Positions 4,817-5,650 of a stretch of 5,650 nucleotides of DNA are shown piece after piece. Numbering within the stretch: position 1 is the stretch's first letter; each line of letters starts with the position of its first letter. Location of the stretch: positions 1 through 5,650 of the forward strand of contig NZ_CAMPHH010000224.1 of assembly GCF_946885855.1 (NCBI RefSeq), in the 5' to 3' direction. The notes below the pieces were generated by a model, which was given only the letters and a program-made list of their open reading frames with translations, searched no databases and had not been told where the DNA came from. The position numbers were made by a program, and so were the translations under genes. The stretch is from an uncultured Actinotalea sp. (GTDB lineage Bacteria > Actinomycetota > Actinomycetes > Actinomycetales > Cellulomonadaceae).

Positions 4817-5646
4817 GCGAGACCCTCCGTCCGCGTCGTGCCGCCGACGAGCTCGACGAACCGTTCCTCGAGCGTCCGGCCGGCGCGCACGTCGTCCACC
4901 GTGCCGGCCGCCAGGACCCGGCCCTCCGAGATCACGGCGACGTGGTCGCACATGCGCTGCACGAGGTCCATGACGTGCGACGAGACGATGACGGTCCCGC
5001 CCGTGCCGACGAAGTCGGTGAGGATCTGCCGGATGTTGGCGGCCGAGACCGGGTCGACCGCCTCGAAGGGCTCGTCCAGGACGAGGACCCGCGGTGCGTG
5101 GACGAGGGCGCAGGCCAGTGTGATCTTCTTCGTCATGCCGGCGGAGTAGTCGACCACGAGCGTGCCTGCCGCCTCGGCCAGGTCCAGCGCCGCGAGGAGG
5201 TCCGCGGTCCGTGCCGTGACCGTCGGCCGGTCCAGTCCCTGCAGGAGTCCCGCGTAGGTGACGAGCTGGGCACCGGTGAGCCGGTCGAACAGGCGCACGC
5301 CGTCGGGGAGGATGCCGAGCCGCCGCTTGACGTCCGGGACCGCGGCCCCGCGCGACCAGAGCTCCTGCCCGTGCACGAAGGCCTGGCCGTGGTCCGGCCG
5401 CAGGAGACCGGTCGCCATGGACAGCGTGGTGGTCTTCCCGGCGCCGTTCGGACCCACCAGCCCGTAGAACGAGCCGGCCGGGACGTCGAGCGAGACGCCG
5501 GCCACCGCGCGCTTGCGCCCGAAGGACTTGTGGAGCTCGACCACCCGCAGGGCGGTGGCCGGCGACGGCGCCGGGCCTCCTCCCGGTGCTGTGCCCGCCG
5601 ACGCAGGCCCTGACGTGGGCGACGCCGGTGGCGGCGGGCACAGCAC
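4792..5646 (-). CDS. ABC transporter ATP-binding protein (ABC-2/DrrA-CcmA type); N-terminus possibly incomplete
   Basis: This is a single nucleotide-binding domain, cytosolic, which powers export by the permease that follows. Numbered from the GTG at 5646, residues 1-30 form a Pro/Ala/Gly-rich linker and the ABC fold starts at about 33 (LRVVELHKSFG). Walker A is GPNGAGKT (65-72). The Q-loop position reads LGILPDG (110-116), with Pro-Asp instead of Gln, resembling the LPE variants of this subgroup. The signature is YSAGM (167-171), Walker B is VLVLDEP (187-193, Glu192 catalytic), the D-loop is AVDP and the H-loop is His224 in SSHVMD. The domain is complete at about 250 residues. The first residues are uncertain: 5646 is only the first possible start seen, the true one may lie outside, and the linker contains a 19-bp inverted repeat that reaches the window end. 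Confidence 0.9.
   Translation of the reverse strand: MLCPPPPASPTSGPASAGTAPGGGPAPSPATALRVVELHKSFGRKRAVAGVSLDVPAGSFYGLVGPNGAGKTTTLSMATGLLRPDHGQAFVHGQELWSRGAAVPDVKRRLGILPDGVRLFDRLTGAQLVTYAGLLQGLDRPTVTARTADLLAALDLAEAAGTLVVDYSAGMTKKITLACALVHAPRVLVLDEPFEAVDPVSAANIRQILTDFVGTGGTVIVSSHVMDLVQRMCDHVAVISEGRVLAAGTVDDVRAGRTLEERFVELVGGTTRTEGLAWLRTSSD
4823..4828 (-). promoter_or_regulatory. Ribosome-binding site of the permease, inside the ATPase gene
   Basis: GGAGGG on the minus strand lies 6 nt before the permease GTG (4816) and within the last codons of the ATPase gene. It fixes the permease start and supports coupled translation of the two exporter subunits. Confidence 0.7.
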
Positions 5647-5650
5647 CGGG
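5582..5650. repeat. Perfect 19-bp inverted repeat with 31-nt loop at the right edge
   Basis: Positions 5582-5600 are the exact reverse complement of 5632-5650, with a 31-nt spacer (5601-5631). The right arm ends at the last base of the window, so the repeat could be longer. It lies within the codons for the Pro/Ala-rich N-terminal linker of the ABC ATPase. On the minus strand the second arm is followed directly by AGGAGG (5576-5581), an SD-like sequence with no start codon at the right distance. It may be a regulatory hairpin in the leader or early coding region, or a fold-back artefact at a sequence end. Confidence 0.8.

Noticed and set aside
1379..5149. Plus-strand open frame of 1256 codons
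   Set aside because: It lies antisense to four well-supported genes. Its translation is a low-complexity Arg/Asp/Glu/Gly-rich string with no domain, as expected from the antisense of codons with G/C at third positions.
4817..5641. Upstream extension of the permease frame to 795 residues
   Set aside because: The extra N-terminal part is Arg/Gly-rich shadow sequence of the ATPase gene in another frame. The GTG at 4816 has a proper SD and begins the natural protein.

Overview
The window is very GC-rich, with strong G/C preference at third codon positions and frequent GTG starts. Together with the gene content this points to a high-GC actinobacterium. A Micrococcales-type genome such as Cellulomonas or a relative is my guess, but it rests on impression only. 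Every gene I can support lies on the minus strand, so the genes read from right to left.

Layout in transcription order: (i) an ABC-2 type exporter pair, with an ATPase (4792-5646, N-terminus at or beyond the window edge) followed by a 12-segment membrane permease (3254-4816) that overlaps it by 25 bp; (ii) ychF, the conserved ribosome-associated P-loop ATPase (2099-3193), with a likely promoter placed so close that the mRNA may be leaderless; (iii) an intact IphP/MptpB-like tyrosine phosphatase (1328-2062), 36 bp after ychF; (iv) a degraded second copy of the ychF-tail plus phosphatase-5'-half segment (about 1022-1319); (v) an unrecognised 96-residue protein (672-962) and an SRPBCC/START-like protein (175-624), probably co-transcribed; (vi) the first 20 codons of another gene leaving the left edge (1-60). 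The gaps at 61-174 and 3194-3253 are short. No rRNA, tRNA, CRISPR, IS element or prophage gene was seen.

Two structures are not explained by ordinary annotation. The first is a tandem segmental duplication. Downstream of the intact phosphatase lies a relic of the last codons of ychF, its stop codon lost, followed by 73 in-frame codons of a second phosphatase, and then the homology stops. Hand alignment gives 36/46 identical bases for the ychF tail and 58/73 identical residues for the phosphatase part. The second is a perfect 19-bp inverted repeat (5582-5600 and 5632-5650, 31-nt loop) inside the presumed N-terminal linker of the ABC ATPase. It ends exactly at the last base of the window, so it could be a real hairpin or an assembly fold-back.

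Functionally the genes look like housekeeping plus accessory cargo: an exporter, a translation-linked ATPase, a phosphatase, and a small-ligand-binding-fold protein. I see no evidence that they form one dedicated system.
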